A DNA stretch of 5,549 bases from Methanospirillum sp. (GTDB taxonomy: Archaea > Halobacteriota > Methanomicrobia > Methanomicrobiales > Methanospirillaceae): the NCBI GenBank assembly GCA_028679485.1, contig JAJRBL010000099.1:1-5549 (forward strand), given 5' to 3'. The notes beneath the pieces were generated by a model. That model saw only the letters and a program-made list of their open reading frames with translations. It searched no databases and was not told the origin of the DNA. Both the position numbers and the translations under genes were made by a program. Shown piece after piece: positions 4,673 through 5,549 of this stretch; position 1 is the stretch's first letter; each line of letters begins with the position of its first letter.

Positions 4673-4855
4673 ATGGAAACCATCACGGTGATATCCCTGG
4701 TTGCCGCGATCGCAAACGGGATTGGCATGGCCCTCGTGTACCTGCGGTACATCCGGGTCATCAGGGGGGCGTTTGCCGCCCACAAGGCGACTCCTGACGG
4801 AGAAGTTGAGATCGTGGATCTCCTCTCTGACACCCTTCGCCCGTTCCTCCGGTAA
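4673..4855 (+). CDS. Small single-pass membrane protein, third gene of the cassette
   Basis: From ATG 4673 the frame gives 60 residues: METITVISLVAAIANGIGMA, then LVYLRYIRVIRGAF, then a charged tail ending LLSDTLRPFLR. Residues about 4-24 form one transmembrane helix, followed by a basic stretch (R25, R28, R31), which predicts the acidic C-terminal tail to be cytoplasmic. It is in the same frame as the end of the preceding secreted-protein pseudogene with no intervening stop, so it may be a separate translationally coupled gene or the membrane anchor of that protein. The Shine-Dalgarno is weak (AGGA at 4657-4660); an ATG at 4664 is an alternative. It is the only member of the cassette without a visible lesion. 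Function unknown. Confidence 0.5.
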   Translation: METITVISLVAAIANGIGMALVYLRYIRVIRGAFAAHKATPDGEVEIVDLLSDTLRPFLR

Positions 4856-4867
4856 ATACAACAATAT

Positions 4868-4881
4868 CACCCATCAGGGTG
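4868..4881 (+). terminator. Small stem-loop after the cassette
   Basis: CACCC (4868-4872) and GGGTG (4877-4881) pair around ATCA, 12 bases after the TAA of the membrane-protein gene. It may help end the cassette transcript; no T-run follows, so this is weak. Confidence 0.3.
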
Positions 4882-4953
4882 CATGTGTATATACCGATCT
4901 GACCGGTGAGGGACTTTCACGTATGGGACTGGGTCACTCCGGTCCCGTGCATT

Positions 4954-4979
4954 GGGGCCAGGTGCCAGGGCCTGGCTCC
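4954..4979 (+). other. 9-bp GC-rich hairpin related to the one at 804-824
   Basis: GGGGCCAGG (4954-4962) pairs with CCTGGCTCC (4971-4979) around an 8-nt loop; one of the nine pairs would be G-U in RNA. The right arm CCTGGCTCC and the GCCAGG of the left arm are the same as in the hairpin at 804-824, and both are followed by an AT-rich ATAT element. It may be a terminator or a dispersed small repeat. Confidence 0.45.
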
Positions 4980-5169
4980 TAATATCACCACTGGATATGA
5001 GAAACAGGTTCCACTCATCCTATTATGCCTGAGGGACGAGGTATCTTCCCCTGGATACCTTAATCTTCTCCAATACCTTACTCTCCCATATTCCTGATGA
5101 ACGTGAGATATTTGGAGAGATGGTAAGAAACCAGATGACAAACAGGAAACAATACACAAAGTGGTGTTC

Positions 5170-5176
5170 TATATAT
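5170..5176 (+). promoter_or_regulatory. TATA-like element upstream of the PIN gene
   Basis: TATATAT lies about 85 bp before ATG 5259, implying a leader of roughly 60 nt. It is the only TATA-like stretch nearby on this strand, but the call rests on composition alone. Confidence 0.3.
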
Positions 5177-5258
5177 CATTAAGGTAACACCAATCGGTCT
5201 GATTGCCCGGTATCGGTTGGCAAACAGGAGTGAATACTACCTGAAACCTGGAGATCCT

Positions 5259-5549
5259 ATGAGGATATACCTCGACGTCTGTTGTTACTGTCGTCCGTAT
5301 GACGACAAAAGCGGAGAGAGAATCAGGCTCGAAGCTGATGCAGTCCTATCAATTCTTGATCGGTGCAAATCAGGCGAATGGACACTCCTTGGCAGCGTTG
5401 CCATTGATGAAGAGATATCATACATTGTTGATTTCGAGAAACGTGATGAAGTAACGGGATCCCTCTCTTTAATCAATGCCTATATTCCCGTGGATTCAGA
5501 TGTCCTTGCCCTTGCCAGGGAATACGAACTTATAGGACTACATATCTTC
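5259..5549 (+). CDS. PIN-domain protein, VapC-like toxin, N-terminal part (runs off right edge)
   Basis: The 97 visible residues begin MRIYLDVCCYCRPYDDKSGE, where D6 is the first catalytic aspartate of PIN nucleases and the CC-x-RPYDD block is typical of one VapC-like subgroup. They continue RIRLEADAVLSILDRCKSGE, then WTLLGSVAIDEEISYI with the conserved acidic pair E51/E52, then LAREYELIGLHIF. The window ends just before the expected DALH motif. Family knowledge: such proteins are Mg-dependent ribonucleases, often toxins that cleave tRNA or rRNA and are held in check by a small antitoxin encoded just upstream. The start at 5259 is supported by GGAG (5250-5253), five bases before it. No antitoxin gene is visible in the 400 bp upstream, so it may be an orphan, or its partner may lie to the right. 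The family call is good; toxicity is inferred. Confidence 0.85.
   Translation, partial: MRIYLDVCCYCRPYDDKSGERIRLEADAVLSILDRCKSGEWTLLGSVAIDEEISYIVDFEKRDEVTGSLSLINAYIPVDSDVLALAREYELIGLHIF

Larger units (their letters stand above)
4856..5258. other. Gap without a convincing gene; several stem-loops
   Basis: No frame on either strand gives a start, ribosome site and protein-like sequence together. The longest plausible piece, on the plus strand at 5036-5182, lacks a start codon and reads FSNTLLSHIPDEREIFGEMV before ending CSIYH. The stretch contains stem-loops at 4868-4881 and 4954-4979, a GGGAC/GTCCC pair (4925-4929 and 4942-4946), and a TATA-like element before the PIN gene. An antitoxin gene expected before a VapC-like toxin was looked for here and not found. 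Confidence 0.55.

Noticed and set aside
4646..4870. Minus-strand open frames opposite the small membrane protein
   Set aside because: They mirror a GC-rich coding frame with a clear membrane helix and lack start signals.
5036..5182. Plus-strand run ending EIFGEMVRNQMTNRKQYTKW as an antitoxin remnant
   Set aside because: There is no start codon, no ribosome site and no antitoxin DNA-binding motif. It is not adjacent to the PIN start.
5183..5258. Upstream extension of the PIN frame (IARYRLANRSEYYLKPGDP)
   Set aside because: The frame is open but has no ATG or GTG, while ATG 5259 has a ribosome site and begins exactly where PIN proteins begin.

Overview
The window looks like chromosomal DNA of a methanogenic euryarchaeon, most likely of the order Methanomicrobiales. 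This rests on an intact DUF166 protein (a family concentrated in methanogens), archaeal TATA-like promoters, Shine-Dalgarno sites of the GGAGGTGA type and T-rich terminators. Genus is not resolved. No database search was possible, so family names come from recognising motifs.

Layout. (1) 1-837 is a small metalloid/metal-response locus. The start of an ArsR-type repressor with a CxC metal site runs off the left edge on the minus strand. A DGC-type cysteine-rich putative zinc-binding protein (327-794, plus) diverges from it. A 28-bp near-perfect palindrome lies between them. Convergent to the DGC gene is a broken Acr3-type arsenite efflux gene (835 to about 1500, minus), carrying frameshifts and two in-frame TGA codons. 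(2) 1501-1838 holds no readable gene, only eroded sequence and a long-spaced inverted repeat. (3) 1839-2534 is the intact DUF166 gene with a TATA box so close that the mRNA is probably leaderless. (4) 2535-3531 holds a 30-residue gene stub, an intact small secreted protein (2802-3212, minus) with its own promoter and T-rich terminator, and a second gene stub (3358-3531). (5) 3579-3889 is the C-terminal end of an IS1634-like transposase, frameshifted. It abuts a decayed three-gene cassette on the plus strand (3855-4855): a small protein, a secreted protein with at least three frameshifts, and a single-pass membrane protein that is still open. (6) 4856-5258 has no convincing gene but contains several stem-loops. 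(7) 5259-5549 is the start of a PIN-domain (VapC-like) protein that runs off the right edge with no recognisable antitoxin upstream.

Overall this is an accessory, eroding region. Four intact or apparently intact genes (DGC protein, DUF166, secreted protein, PIN) and the ArsR start sit among five or more pseudogenes or stubs and an insertion-sequence remnant. The most coherent functional unit is the ArsR/DGC pair: regulator, operator and cysteine-rich protein survive while the adjacent arsenite pump has died, which suggests the DGC protein has a use independent of that pump or is regulated for another metal. I found no CRISPR array, tRNA or rRNA.
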